Source: Maricaulaceae bacterium (GTDB lineage: Bacteria > Pseudomonadota > Alphaproteobacteria > Caulobacterales > Maricaulaceae). From it: a DNA stretch of 64,000 bases. The stretch's first letter is position 1. Each line of letters opens with the position of its first letter. Below, piece after piece: positions 50,441-61,945 of the stretch. Where the stretch lies: the NCBI GenBank assembly GCA_026126205.1, contig JAHCJP010000001.1:434001-498000 (forward strand), read 5' to 3'. The notes beneath the pieces were generated by a model that made no database searches, had not been told where the DNA came from, and was given only the letters and a program-made list of their open reading frames with translations. The translations under genes were made by a program, and so were the position numbers.

Positions 50441-53400
50441 TTATCCGGCGTCTTCTTGCGCTTCACCGGCATCGGGCGGCGACTCCAGTTCGATAATCGG
50501 GTCATCAGGGAAAACCAGCCCCTCGGAAGGCTCCACCAGATCCGAATCCGGCTCCGGCGTCATCTCTTGCGGCGGCTGGGCGGCGCGTTCGCGTTCGGCG
50601 CGTTCACGCGCAGCGCGCGCCGCGGCGGTGCCTTCGAAAATGCGCCGCAATATGCCCGGCGCCAGCGCCGACAGCGGATTGGCGAATACAGTCAGGTTCT
50701 CATAGGGGCCTTCGACCGAAAAGGTGACGCCGATCACGCCTTCTCCCGCCCGCGACACCAGCAGGCCGCCGACCAGCGGCAGGCCGCCGAACAGCGAGTT
50801 CAGCCCGTAAGATGGCGCCAGCGTGCCGTCAAAAGCCAGGCTGCGCGCATTAAGATCCACTGTTCCAGACGCGGTCACGCCCATCGCCGGGCCGGCGGCG
50901 CGCCCGTTCTCGATCTGAAGCAGGCCCGGACGAAACCGCAACTCCGCCTCCAGGGTTTCGAAACCGATCCCCTGCCCGCTGAGCAGCGCTCCCAGCCCCT
51001 CGAGAGAGCCGGCGGCGAGAATCCGGGCGAGAACCGGCATGCCGACGACGGTGAAATCCCGCGCCGCGCCACGCAGCACGATGTCGCCACTTTCGCCCGG
51101 CGGCGGCATATCGCCCTCCAGACTCAGCGTCCCGCCGGCGATGTATCCCTCGGTCACGAAGGCCGACATCACGCGACCGAAATCCGGCGCGCGAGCGGTG
51201 ATCCGCCGGCGGCCATCGGTTCCCGGGGCGATCTCCAGCGTCAATGGTCCGGTTTCGCCTCGCGCCGACAGGCTCAGCATTTCAAGCCCGGTTTCGCCGG
51301 TTTCGATATGCAGGCGCGTTTCGCCGTAATAGGCGCTCTCGGCGCTGCGCACCCGGGCCAGATCCGCCTCCAGAACCAACGGCGGCAGCGGCTCGCCGCT
51401 CTCGAAGTCACGCAAGGAGGCGATGAACTCACGCGCGTCCAGATATGCCCCGGACAGGCTGATATGCAGGGCCCCCTCTCCGTCATCCGCCCGCGCAGTG
51501 CGCATCGCCAGGTTGGCGTAACCGTCGATCTCGAAGCGCTCCGCGGCGGCCTCGATCAGCCGGCCGTCCTCGCCCAGGCGCGCGCTCAGTTCCACCGCCA
51601 GTCCCTCGGCGTCGGCGCGCAGGGAATTCAGCGTCATCGCGCCGTCCGGCGTGAAATCCAGGGAAACCAGCACCGCGCCGGGTTCGCCCTCCGGCTTGCG
51701 CCACACCCCGCCCGGCGCCTCCAGCGCCGCGGTGGTGAAATCGGCGGCGATCTCCATCGCCGACAGGCGCATCGCCCGTCCCTCGGTGCTGACATTCACC
51801 TGCACATCGCCATCGATGAAGCGCCGTAACGGCACGCCGAGTTCATCCATCATGCGCGCGTCCAGCACGGCCGACAGACCGAGACGCGTCGAGGGTTCGT
51901 CTTCGGGCGTGTTGAACGTCTCCACCCATTCGATGTCCGCCGGCGTCGCGCCGACCCGGGCCGTTCCCTCGATCCGCAGGCGCCGTTCATCGGCGGTCAC
52001 CGCGATGCGCCCTCCCGACAGTTCGAAGCCGGGAACCAGCCCGTCTGCGCCGACGCCGCTGAAGGCGCCATCGACGCTGAAGCGCAGGTCTTCAACCGGG
52101 ACCTCCGACAGCATCGGCCGCGTCATCTCGAAACGAATCTCGCCAGCGCCGCCAATGCTCCGCGGTTCGATGCCGTACAGCGACGGCAACCGCAGCGGCT
52201 CCTCGTCGATCAGCGCCAGGATGTCGGCGGCCTGACCGCGGCCGCGGACCCCGAAGCGCGCCGGCGCGCCGCGCGGCGCCAGTTGCGGGATGTCCACCAG
52301 GCCGGCGGTGAGCGCAATATCGCCGATGCGGCCCTCGCGCATGGTCAGCCGGAAGGCATTGCCCAGCAGCTCGGCCTCTCCCGACGCGTTCTCCACCGGA
52401 GGCATGGTCGACACATACAGGAACGAGGCCTGTTCGAAGCCGAAGGAGAGGCTCAGCTCCTCGTCCTGCAACTGCCCGGCGGCGAGAGAGTCGGCGCTGA
52501 TATCCATCTCCAGACGCGCATCGCGCAGGCGTCCGCCCAACACATTTGACGCCACCCAGCTCCGCGCGCCGTCTCCAAGCGGCATTGGCCAATGGCCGAT
52601 GACGATTTGCGTCGTCAGATTCCCGCGGATCGGGCCAGAAAGACGCAAATCCGGCAGCAGCCGGCCGCCAGCCTCGCGCAGCTGCGCTTCGCCCGAAAGC
52701 TCCACGGCGACATCGCCAATGTCCGCCGCCAGCCGGTCGAAGGTGATTTGCAGCGCATCCGTGCTGACCGCGCCTTCGGCCTCCACCAGCGTCCAGCGCG
52801 GCGGGATTTCGAAAAATCCCTCTGCATTGAGCCCGCCATCCTCCAGGCGCAGGTCGTAACGCCATTCGCGCGGCAAAGCGTCCTCGAACCGGCGCATCTC
52901 GTGGATGCGCCCTTCGAAGCCTGTGAACAGGGCGCCGGACTCGATCCGCCCGTCCACGAAAGCGATCTCGCCTTCCTCCGGGTCATAGATGGCGGTCAGC
53001 GCCGCGCCCGTGAACTCGCGGTCAGCGCCGCCGGCGTGCAGGCGCCCGGCGCCCGCCTCAATGGTCATCGACGCGGCGCGCAAGCCTTCGTCGCGTGAGG
53101 CGCTAATAAACAGATCCGCATCCACCGGAGCGTCCAGCGCGCCCAGAAACGCCAGCCGTCCTGACGCCGGCGCCACTGCGCGCGGCCACAGCCCGCTGAA
53201 GCGTAGCCGGAGCAACAGGCTCTCCAGGTCGGCGCCGGCTTCGATGCGGGCTTCCACCGGCGTGAAACCGGCCGGAGTGGCCAGGTCACCCGACAGGGAC
53301 GCCGCCAGCCCCCCGGCGTCGCGGGACAGGTTTATATCCGCGCCGGACAACAGCCAGGCGCCGCCGGCCATGTCGTCGACCACGCGCACGCCGGCTTCCG

Positions 53401-53959
53401 ATATGCTCACCCGGCGCAGCCGCCCGAGGCGGGAACCGGCGCCGCCCGGGTCGCGAAGCAAGATGAACAGGGCTTCAACGTCGCCGCCCCGGTCGCTTCC
53501 GGACCGCGCCCGCGCCATCACTTGCTCGGGCGCGCCCAGCCCGGCGCCCGCGGCGCCGTCCGCGCGCCGGACGATAGACACCGATCCGCCCCGGATCAGG
53601 ATCTCGACCGGCTCTATCCGCCCCAGCAACAGCGAATCTATGGCCAGGCCGGCCTCCAGCGCCGGGATGCGCGCCAGTTGCACCCCGTCCGGCCCGGCGA
53701 CCCTCACCTCCCGCGCGCTGATGAACAGCAGCGCCGTCTCGGGATCGAAGCGCGCCTCCAGGGACCCGAAGCTCACCTGCTCAGCAGCGAAGGCGGCGGC
53801 CAGCGCCCGTTCGGCCTGCGGCCCCATGAAATCCAGCGCCACTGGCCCGTCAGACAGCCGCCACAGCACGGCGGCGGCGGCGAAGATCGCCAGCGCAAGC
53901 AGCGCCGCCAGCGCCTCCAGCGCATACAACAGGCCCAGTTTCAGCGTCCGCGTCACCAT
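50441..53959 (-). CDS. Large AsmA/YhdP-like envelope protein
   Basis: This 1172-residue protein has one N-terminal transmembrane helix (about 8-32, LGLLYALEALAALLALAIFAA) and a long periplasmic part rich in beta strands. The C-terminal region (about 930-1110, with VGGLLVSRAGEGVIGVTFSVEGP) resembles the AsmA-like C-terminal domain. The end is a disordered acidic, Pro/Glu-rich tail. AsmA/YhdP/TamB-type proteins are thought to bridge the membranes and move phospholipids. Assignment to YhdP is by general layout, not close similarity. Confidence 0.85.
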   Translation of the reverse strand: MVTRTLKLGLLYALEALAALLALAIFAAAAVLWRLSDGPVALDFMGPQAERALAAAFAAEQVSFGSLEARFDPETALLFISAREVRVAGPDGVQLARIPALEAGLAIDSLLLGRIEPVEILIRGGSVSIVRRADGAAGAGLGAPEQVMARARSGSDRGGDVEALFILLRDPGGAGSRLGRLRRVSISEAGVRVVDDMAGGAWLLSGADINLSRDAGGLAASLSGDLATPAGFTPVEARIEAGADLESLLLRLRFSGLWPRAVAPASGRLAFLGALDAPVDADLFISASRDEGLRAASMTIEAGAGRLHAGGADREFTGAALTAIYDPEEGEIAFVDGRIESGALFTGFEGRIHEMRRFEDALPREWRYDLRLEDGGLNAEGFFEIPPRWTLVEAEGAVSTDALQITFDRLAADIGDVAVELSGEAQLREAGGRLLPDLRLSGPIRGNLTTQIVIGHWPMPLGDGARSWVASNVLGGRLRDARLEMDISADSLAAGQLQDEELSLSFGFEQASFLYVSTMPPVENASGEAELLGNAFRLTMREGRIGDIALTAGLVDIPQLAPRGAPARFGVRGRGQAADILALIDEEPLRLPSLYGIEPRSIGGAGEIRFEMTRPMLSEVPVEDLRFSVDGAFSGVGADGLVPGFELSGGRIAVTADERRLRIEGTARVGATPADIEWVETFNTPEDEPSTRLGLSAVLDARMMDELGVPLRRFIDGDVQVNVSTEGRAMRLSAMEIAADFTTAALEAPGGVWRKPEGEPGAVLVSLDFTPDGAMTLNSLRADAEGLAVELSARLGEDGRLIEAAAERFEIDGYANLAMRTARADDGEGALHISLSGAYLDAREFIASLRDFESGEPLPPLVLEADLARVRSAESAYYGETRLHIETGETGLEMLSLSARGETGPLTLEIAPGTDGRRRITARAPDFGRVMSAFVTEGYIAGGTLSLEGDMPPPGESGDIVLRGAARDFTVVGMPVLARILAAGSLEGLGALLSGQGIGFETLEAELRFRPGLLQIENGRAAGPAMGVTASGTVDLNARSLAFDGTLAPSYGLNSLFGGLPLVGGLLVSRAGEGVIGVTFSVEGPYENLTVFANPLSALAPGILRRIFEGTAAARAARERAERERAAQPPQEMTPEPDSDLVEPSEGLVFPDDPIIELESPPDAGEAQEDAG

Positions 53960-54054
53960 CCTGTCAGGGCCCGCTGTTGCAAGGGGTGGACGCGCTTCGC
54001 CAGGAAAAGGATGCTGCGCCCGAAACGGCGCGGATGCTTGCGCAGGGAGTTCGC

Positions 54055-54522
<468 letters not shown>

Positions 54523-54677
54523 GGTGTAGCTGTTTTCGTTTTGTGGTTGAAAAAGCTGTTAACGGCGCGCCGATTGCATAACGAATTGTTGATCATATTG
54601 GCTGTTTGGTGTCCTATGCGCCGCCGCCTGACAGGCCGAAGGCGCGCGCGAGTGGGACGAGCGACAGGCGGGAACGC

Positions 54678-55913
54678 ATGATATCGAGCGTCATCAAGGC
54701 GGTTTGGGGAGTCGCCGAGCGCTGGTTTCCGAACCGGCAGATTTATCATCGCAGCGAAGGCCAGGTCCGGTATTTCGAGGTCACGACCAGCATGCAGCTG
54801 GGCGCGCTCGCTGGAGCCGCCGCGCTGACGTGCTGGCTGTTCTTCGCCACTTTCAGCGTCGCCTTTCATGGTCAGGCTCTCGCCACCCGCACGGCCGATG
54901 CCGAACGCGCGCGTCAGGAGGCGATCCGGATGGTCAACGAGGCCCGCGCCGCCGAGGCCGCGGCCACGGCCTTCCTGGAATCACGCCTGGAGGAGTTCGA
55001 CCGCACGGCTTTCGAATTCCAGAGCCGGCATGAAATGCTGGGCCGGCTGTTGCAATTCGCCGAACGGATGCGCGGTGCGGATATCGACCCTTCGCCTTCT
55101 CTTGATGACGGCCGCATCCTGATGGCCGCCGCGCCGGCCGACCCGTCGCCGCGCATGTCACGCGACCCCATCACCTATATCGACCCGGAAACCGCCGCCC
55201 CTGAAGCGCGTGTTGCAGCGCTGATCAGCCAGCAGGACGCTGTTCTCGCCAGCGCCGAGGACGCCGCCGAGGCGCGGCTTGAGAACCTGCGCGCCGTGCT
55301 GCGGCTGACCGGGCTGCGGCTTGACGACGTGCTTGCCGAGGGCCGTCGCAGCAGCGAGACCGGCGGCCCCTTCGTTGCTCTGAGCGGCAGCGCCTCATTC
55401 GGCCTCTCGCCGGACATTGATGACGTTTTCTCGTCGCGTATCTCCCGCATCGCCGCGCGCCTGCTTGAGGCCGAGGAACTGGAGGCCGCGGCGCGCGCAG
55501 CGCCGCTGGGACATCCGCTGAATGTTCCCTATCGCAACAGCAGCGGCTATGGCTGGCGGACCGATCCCTTCACCGGCCTGCCCGCTTCTCATCCGGGCAT
55601 TGACTTCGTCGCCTACCGGCGGGCGCCAATTCTGGCCACGGGACCGGGACGGGTCGTTTACGCGGGCTGGCGCTCGGGCTATGGTCGCACCGTCGAGATA
55701 GACCATGGCTACGGGTTCATGACCCGTTATGCGCATATGCACTCGACCGATGTCCGTCGCGGTGACGAGGTGGTAGAAGGACAGCGCATCGGCACGATGG
55801 GCTCCACCGGCCGCAGCACGGGCACGCACCTGCACTATGAAGTGTGGTTCAAGGGCGCCCATTACGACCCGAGCCGTTTTGTGAGAGCTGGCCGATATGT
55901 TCAACAAGGGTAA
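54678..55913 (+). CDS. M23-family peptidoglycan endopeptidase, bactofilin-linked (LmdC-like)
   Basis: This 411-residue inner-membrane protein cuts peptide cross-links in the cell wall. A cytoplasmic segment (about 1-40, with RQIYHRSEGQVRYFEV) precedes one transmembrane helix (about 41-63). A coiled-coil-like region and a C-terminal LytM domain follow. Zinc ligands are HPGIDF and HLHYEVW. The next gene, a bactofilin, overlaps it by 17 bases. This pairing is known for BacA and LmdC in Hyphomonas-type bacteria, where bactofilin places the hydrolase to shape the cell; the cytoplasmic segment would be the contact. The name is by analogy. Confidence 0.9.
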   Translation: MISSVIKAVWGVAERWFPNRQIYHRSEGQVRYFEVTTSMQLGALAGAAALTCWLFFATFSVAFHGQALATRTADAERARQEAIRMVNEARAAEAAATAFLESRLEEFDRTAFEFQSRHEMLGRLLQFAERMRGADIDPSPSLDDGRILMAAAPADPSPRMSRDPITYIDPETAAPEARVAALISQQDAVLASAEDAAEARLENLRAVLRLTGLRLDDVLAEGRRSSETGGPFVALSGSASFGLSPDIDDVFSSRISRIAARLLEAEELEAAARAAPLGHPLNVPYRNSSGYGWRTDPFTGLPASHPGIDFVAYRRAPILATGPGRVVYAGWRSGYGRTVEIDHGYGFMTRYAHMHSTDVRRGDEVVEGQRIGTMGSTGRSTGTHLHYEVWFKGAHYDPSRFVRAGRYVQQG

Positions 55914-56472
55914 AGACTCCTCCCACCCGGAGCCCGCCGCCTCCCCGGCAGGTTCCAGCCAGAAAAGGTCCGCCATGAAATCCAAGGCCCCGTCCATCCT
56001 CAGCGCCGACATGGTGCTGACGGGTTCCATCTCCTCCGAAGGCGAGGTCCAGCTTGACGGCGCCGTCGATGGCGACGTGCGCGCCGGCTCGCTGATCATC
56101 GGCGAGGAAGCATCCGTGAAAGGCGAGGTCACCGCCGAAACCGTGGTGATCCGCGGCCGGGTTACGGGCAGCGTGCGCGCCCGCCAGGTTCAGCTGGCCT
56201 CCACCGCGCGCATCGAGGGCGACATCGTCCATGCTTCGCTGTCGGTCGAGAGCGGCGCTTTCTTCGACGGCCATTGCCGTCATGCCTCTGACCCGCTGTC
56301 GGAAAAATCCAGCCCGGCCAATGACGCGCGCAACCGCGCCGCGCCGCCGCCGATGTCCACTTCCGGCGGAATGGGCCAGGCCAAGCCGGCCGCGTCCGCC
56401 GCCACATCCCCGGGTTCATCTTCGGGAGGCGCCAGCTCGCTGGAAAGCATAGCAGGCAAGACGGCGAACTGA
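55897..56472 (+). CDS. Bactofilin cytoskeletal protein
   Basis: This 191-residue polymer-forming protein has a central DUF583 beta-helix domain (about 33-132, SILSADMVLTGSISSEGEVQLDGAVDGDV and on) flanked by unstructured N- and C-terminal tails, the latter rich in Pro, Ser and Gly. It assembles without nucleotides at the inner membrane. Overlap with the M23 peptidase gene implies coupled translation and joint action in local wall remodelling, for example at a stalk, bud neck or pole. Confidence 0.94.
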   Translation: MFNKGKDSSHPEPAASPAGSSQKRSAMKSKAPSILSADMVLTGSISSEGEVQLDGAVDGDVRAGSLIIGEEASVKGEVTAETVVIRGRVTGSVRARQVQLASTARIEGDIVHASLSVESGAFFDGHCRHASDPLSEKSSPANDARNRAAPPPMSTSGGMGQAKPAASAATSPGSSSGGASSLESIAGKTAN

Positions 56473-56510
56473 GGCGATTATCCGGGTGGCCAGGTAATGC
56501 GCCGGCGGGG

Positions 56511-57639
56511 TCAACCCTCGCCGGCGTTTTCCATTTCGCCGCCGCCGACCTTCGCCGCCAGCGCCGCCGCCATGAAGGGGTCAAGTGCGCCGTCCAGCAC
56601 GCCTTGCGTGTCCGATGTCTCCACGCCGGTGCGCAGATCCTTGACCATCTGGTAGGGCTGCAGGACGTATGAACGAATCTGCCGCCCCCAGCCGATCTCG
56701 GTCTTGGAATCGGCTTCGGCCTGGGCGGCCTCCTCGCGTTTCTGCAGCTCCATCTCGTACAGGCGCGCGCGCAGCATGTCCCACGCCTGGGCGCGGTTCT
56801 TGTGCTGCGACCGGTCGGCCTGACACTGCACGACGATGCCGGTGGGCATGTGGGTCAGGCGGATGGCGGAATCGGTTTTGTTGACGTGCTGCCCGCCGGC
56901 GCCGGAGGCGCGGTAGGTGTCGGTGCGCACGTCCTTGTCGAGGATCTCGATCTTGATACTGTCGTCGATCACCGGATAAACCCAGACGCTGGCGAAACTG
57001 GTGTGCCTGCGGGCGTTGGAATCATAGGGCGAAATGCGTACCAGCCGGTGCACGCCGGATTCGGTCTTCAGCCAGCCATAGGCGTTCTCGCCCTTCACCA
57101 GCACGGTGATGGACTTCAGTCCCGCCTCCTCTCCAGGATGCTCCTCAATGATCTCGGTCTTGAAGCCGCGGGCGTTCGCCCAGCGCAGATACATGCGCGC
57201 CAACATCTGCGCCCAGTCCTGGGCCTCGGTGCCGCCGGCGCCGGCGTTGATCTCCAGATAACTGTCATTGCCGTCGGCCTCGCCGGAGAGCAGCGCCTCC
57301 AGCTCGGCCCTCGCGGCGCGCTCCTTTAGCCCCTTCAGGGCCTCGGCCACCTCGTCCGCAAGGGCGGAATCGCCCTCCACCTCGGCCAGTTCGGCCAGTT
57401 CCAGCGCGTCGGCCAGCTCCGTCTCGACGCCGCTGACGGCGGATATCGCCGCCTCCAGCCGGTTGCGCTCTCGCATCAGGCTCTGGGCGTTCACGGGGTC
57501 GTTCCACAACGCCGGGTCCTCGGCGCGTGCGTTCAGCTCATCAAGACGTTTGCGGGCGCTGTCCCAGTCAAAGACGCCTCCTCAGCAGTCCTGCGGACCG
57601 CTGGATGTCTTCGGACAACTGCTGGATATCAGTGCGCAT
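56511..57639 (-). CDS. prfB: Peptide chain release factor 2 (with programmed +1 frameshift)
   Basis: This factor terminates translation at UGA and UAA. The gene has two overlapping frames: 23 codons from ATG 57639 to an in-frame TGA (57568-57570), then the rest in the +1 frame, giving 375 residues. The 1129-base length fits exactly one skipped base. The GGQ motif lies in [13 protein letters not shown]. The stop-recognition tripeptide is SPY ([15 protein letters not shown]), where enterobacterial RF2 has SPF. A single-frame gene call would wrongly start at the TTG near 57509. Confidence 0.95.
57568..57582 (-). promoter_or_regulatory. prfB +1 frameshift site
   Basis: On the minus strand AGGAGG (57577-57582) lies three bases before CTT TGA C. 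This is the internal Shine-Dalgarno plus slippery CTT-TGA-C seen in RF2 genes. When RF2 is scarce the ribosome slips forward at CTT and makes full-length protein, so the factor controls its own synthesis. Confidence 0.95.
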
Positions 57640-57666
57640 GGCCGGGGCCTGTCGTCAGTTTCATTT

Positions 57667-57687
57667 GCGGGCGGGATAGCCGCCCGC
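57667..57687 (-). terminator. Hairpin between PBP1A and prfB
   Basis: A perfect 8-bp stem (GCGGGCGG / CCGCCCGC) with a five-base loop lies in the 90-base gap between the PBP1A stop and the prfB start. No T-run follows on the minus strand, so it may slow or process read-through transcripts without fully ending them. Confidence 0.45.
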
Positions 57688-57729
57688 TCCGCCGGCCGCA
57701 ACCCGTCAGCGCGGCGATCCATTGAGAAA

Positions 57730-60198
<2,469 letters not shown>

Positions 60199-60278
60199 GC
60201 TCGCCCTCGGATCGCGGCCGGATATGACGGCGCCTGTGGGGCCGGATTATGGCCGCCCGGCCTTCACCTTGGAAGGTT

Positions 60279-61517
60279 TCAGGGCGCCGGTTGCAGGCTG
60301 GCGTGACGCACCGGCCCCTCAAGCCCGTTGCCGCGGGTGTCGAAATACTCGCCGATGGCGGTGACAACCGCGCGCATCAGCCGTTCGCGATACGCCGCCG
60401 AGTTCAGATTGCGCTCATCTTCCCGATTGGTGATGTAGCCCATCTCCAGCAGCACGGCCGGGGCCTGCGAATCCAGCAGCACGTAGAAATTCGCCTCGCG
60501 CCGCGAGGCGTCGATCACCGGCCCCACCGTGGCGATATGCGGGAGCAGGGCGGAGGCGAACACCGATGACTGGTTGCGTTTCTCACGCAACGCCAGCGAC
60601 ACCAGAATGTTGTTCACTTCCGGCGCCGAGGCGCGCGCCTCGGCGACCAGCGGATCACCGGAGGTCAGCGCGCGCTGGCGCGCACGGCTTTCGCCGCGGT
60701 CATTCAGGGTGTAGACCGACGCGCCGCGGGCGCCGGGATTCGGCGCGGAATCGGCGTGCAGCGAGATGAACAGGTCGGCCCGCGCCGCCGCCGCGATCCG
60801 CACCCGGTCCTCGTGCTCGACATATATGTCCGTGCTGCGGGTAAGGATGACCTCGTAGCGGCCTGTCGCCTCCAGCTGGCGGCGCAGTTCCAGCGCCGCG
60901 GCGAGGTTGATGTCAGCCTCGCGCGATCCGTTCAGCGTCACCGCGCCCGGATCGCGGCCGCCATGGCCGGGATCGATCACGATAATGCGGCGTTCGCGCT
61001 CAGGCTCGCGGAACGTCGCCTCCGCGCGCGCCGCGATCAGCGATTCCATACCGTCATGGGCGGGGAAGCCCGAGGCGGCGCGGAAAGAATCCTCCTCAGC
61101 GCGCTCCACATCCACCACCAGCCGGTGATTGCCGCCCTCGGCGGCCGGGCCTAGCGAGAACTGCGCCGCCACCAGCGCCGGACCGTCCAGCTCGAACACG
61201 ATGCGGGCGCGCTCTCCGCCGCTCTGGAAATAGCGGAAATCCCCGAACAGGCCGTGACCGCGGCCTTCCCCGGTTTGCAGGCCAGCCACCGTCCAGGACG
61301 CGGCCGGAAGATCGACGACCAGACGCGGCGAGGGCTCGGCCAGAGTGAAGGCGCGGAACTCCGCGGACTCGCTCAACTCCACCACCACGCGCGTACGGTC
61401 GCCGTCGACGCCGAAGCGCACGTCGCGCACCTCGGCCGCCGTCTGCGCAACCGCCGGCGCGGACGCTAGCCCCGCCAAAGCCAGTATGCCGATCAGGAAA
61501 ATTCTGTTTCCCGCCAT
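60279..61517 (-). CDS. N-acetylmuramoyl-L-alanine amidase with AMIN domain (AmiC-like)
   Basis: This periplasmic zinc amidase strips peptides from glycan strands, mainly at division. It has 412 residues: a signal peptide (about 1-24, ending APAVAQ), an AMIN domain (about 28-130), and an Amidase_3 domain (about 185-395). Zinc residues are in VIDPGHGGRDPG, SREADINL and SLHADSAPN. The catalytic Glu is in VLLEMGYITN. It probably forms a transcription unit with the downstream PBP1A gene. Confidence 0.94.
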   Translation of the reverse strand: MAGNRIFLIGILALAGLASAPAVAQTAAEVRDVRFGVDGDRTRVVVELSESAEFRAFTLAEPSPRLVVDLPAASWTVAGLQTGEGRGHGLFGDFRYFQSGGERARIVFELDGPALVAAQFSLGPAAEGGNHRLVVDVERAEEDSFRAASGFPAHDGMESLIAARAEATFREPERERRIIVIDPGHGGRDPGAVTLNGSREADINLAAALELRRQLEATGRYEVILTRSTDIYVEHEDRVRIAAAARADLFISLHADSAPNPGARGASVYTLNDRGESRARQRALTSGDPLVAEARASAPEVNNILVSLALREKRNQSSVFASALLPHIATVGPVIDASRREANFYVLLDSQAPAVLLEMGYITNREDERNLNSAAYRERLMRAVVTAIGEYFDTRGNGLEGPVRHASLQPAP

Positions 61518-61945
61518 GCCCGCACCATTGCAAACGCCGTGATTCGTAGCACGGCTTTTGTCGCAAGCTAACGCCTTAAGCTTGACGTTTGGTTAGCTGC
61601 GCGATGCGGCGCGCAAGCCTTTCCTTTCCCGAACGAATAAGGCATTGTGCCCGCGCCTGAATGAGCGACCGTCGCGCGTTTTCGCCGCCAGCGCCATTAC
61701 AGGCGCGCCAAGGCCGGTCAGCCGGCCGAAACGCCCTACCCTTTCGCCGCGGCCGTTTTCCGCTGGCGACCCGAACGCCGCGCCGCCGACTGACGGCGCA
61801 ATACGGAACAACACCATGCGCGACATGCCCGGCACGCCAGACCTGAAGAAGACGGCGCCGGCCGCATGCTTCGCGCCGCCGCGCCCGTTTCTTACGCCCC
61901 CGCCAAGCGCGCCGGGCGGAGAGGCCCGCGCAGGAGCCTGTTTGA
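61518..61945. promoter_or_regulatory. Divergent promoter region and long leader of rne
   Basis: These 428 bases have no convincing gene. Near the amidase side an inverted repeat AGCTAAC (61566-61572) / GTTAGCT (61592-61598) flanks an AT-rich centre. The rest is GC-rich and probably an rne 5' untranslated leader. Long leaders of rne mediate autoregulation in enterobacteria, but no homologous structure can be claimed here. A short open frame from about 61816 overlaps the rne start and is not supported. Confidence 0.45.

Noticed and set aside
54538-54600. CtrA-type TTAA-N7-TTAA box upstream of the M23 peptidase gene
   Set aside because: TTGA and TTAAC are present but spaced by eight bases, and a second half site is missing.
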